DNA of 5,863 nt from Myxococcota bacterium. Its GTDB lineage: Bacteria > Myxococcota_A > Polyangia > HGW-17 > JAJRWW01. Made by a program: the position numbers and the translations under genes. Each line of letters begins with the position of its first letter. Within the stretch, counting starts at the first letter, position 1. The stretch is from positions 1 to 5,863 of the forward strand of contig JAJRWW010000298.1 of NCBI GenBank assembly GCA_024276595.1, read 5' to 3'. Positions 5,830-5,863 of this stretch are shown here, piece after piece. The notes below the pieces were generated by a model, which had not been told where the DNA came from, made no database searches, and saw only the letters and a program-made list of their open reading frames with translations.

Positions 5830-5863
5830 TCTTCCTCCGCGCCGATGACCTCGCGAATGTCGC
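5826..5863 (-). CDS. 3' end of an upstream gene, possibly glutamyl-tRNA reductase (hemA)
   Basis: On the minus strand one frame reads DIREVIGAEEE followed by TGA (5828-5826). The stop overlaps the hemC ATG as ATGA, the same junction type as hemD/hemL. Only eleven full codons are in the window. The acidic end preceded by an (I/L)RE(V/L)xG-like segment resembles the C-terminus of many HemA proteins, and hemA-hemC is a common gene order, so HemA is the leading guess. The existence of a coding end is fairly well supported by the overlap; the identity is weak. Confidence 0.45.
   Translation of the reverse strand, partial: DIREVIGAEEE
5834..5838 (-). promoter_or_regulatory. Ribosome binding site of hemC
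   Basis: GGAGG is read on the minus strand from 5838 to 5834, four bases before the hemC ATG (5829-5827). It lies within the final Glu-rich codons of the upstream gene and supports the chosen hemC start. Confidence 0.8.

Noticed and set aside
4415..5848. 477-codon plus-strand open frame antisense to hemD and hemC
   Set aside because: Its product is Arg/Ser/Pro-rich low-complexity sequence with no family-like motifs. Long antisense frames are expected in G+C-rich DNA, and the opposite strand encodes two clear enzymes.

Overview
The window is G+C-rich, roughly two-thirds G+C by eye, and is packed with bacterial chromosomal genes. It holds two gene groups that converge on each other. The organism is most likely a high-GC proteobacterium in the broad sense, possibly of the deltaproteobacterial/Myxococcota type. 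The grounds are a class III (PhaE/PhaC) polyhydroxyalkanoate synthase beside a C5-pathway tetrapyrrole cluster containing hemC, hemD and hemL. This placement is an inference from gene content and cannot be proven from the window. I see no insertion sequence, phage gene, tRNA, rRNA or CRISPR array.

Plus strand, left (1-1542): the 3' end of phaE (start off the left edge) is followed nine bases later by a complete phaC with a strong Shine-Dalgarno. Together they encode the two-subunit PHA synthase that polymerises (R)-3-hydroxyacyl-CoA into storage polyester. PhaC keeps the full Cys-Asp-His triad. It also carries an unusual lysine/arginine-rich C-terminal tail built on a 15-bp tandem repeat, reminiscent of the DNA-binding tails of the granule proteins PhaF and PhaM.

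Gap (1543-1650): 108 bases between convergent stop codons, with no convincing terminator.

Minus strand, right (1651-5863, read right to left): the last codons of an upstream gene (possibly hemA), then hemC (hydroxymethylbilane synthase), hemD (uroporphyrinogen-III synthase), hemL (glutamate-1-semialdehyde aminomutase), and finally a 395-residue protein of the HxxxD/condensation-like acyltransferase superfamily. Junctions are 4-bp ATGA overlaps (upstream gene/hemC and hemD/hemL), a 25-bp overlap (hemC/hemD) and an 8-bp gap (hemL/acyltransferase), so this is almost certainly one transcription unit. HemL makes 5-aminolevulinate. HemC and HemD turn porphobilinogen into uroporphyrinogen III, the precursor of haem, sirohaem and corrinoids. 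The acyltransferase has no obvious role in that pathway.

The two most interesting features are the basic repeat tail on PhaC and the acyltransferase with an altered HHxxxDG motif that is tightly coupled to hemL. I do not see a clearly new multi-gene system.
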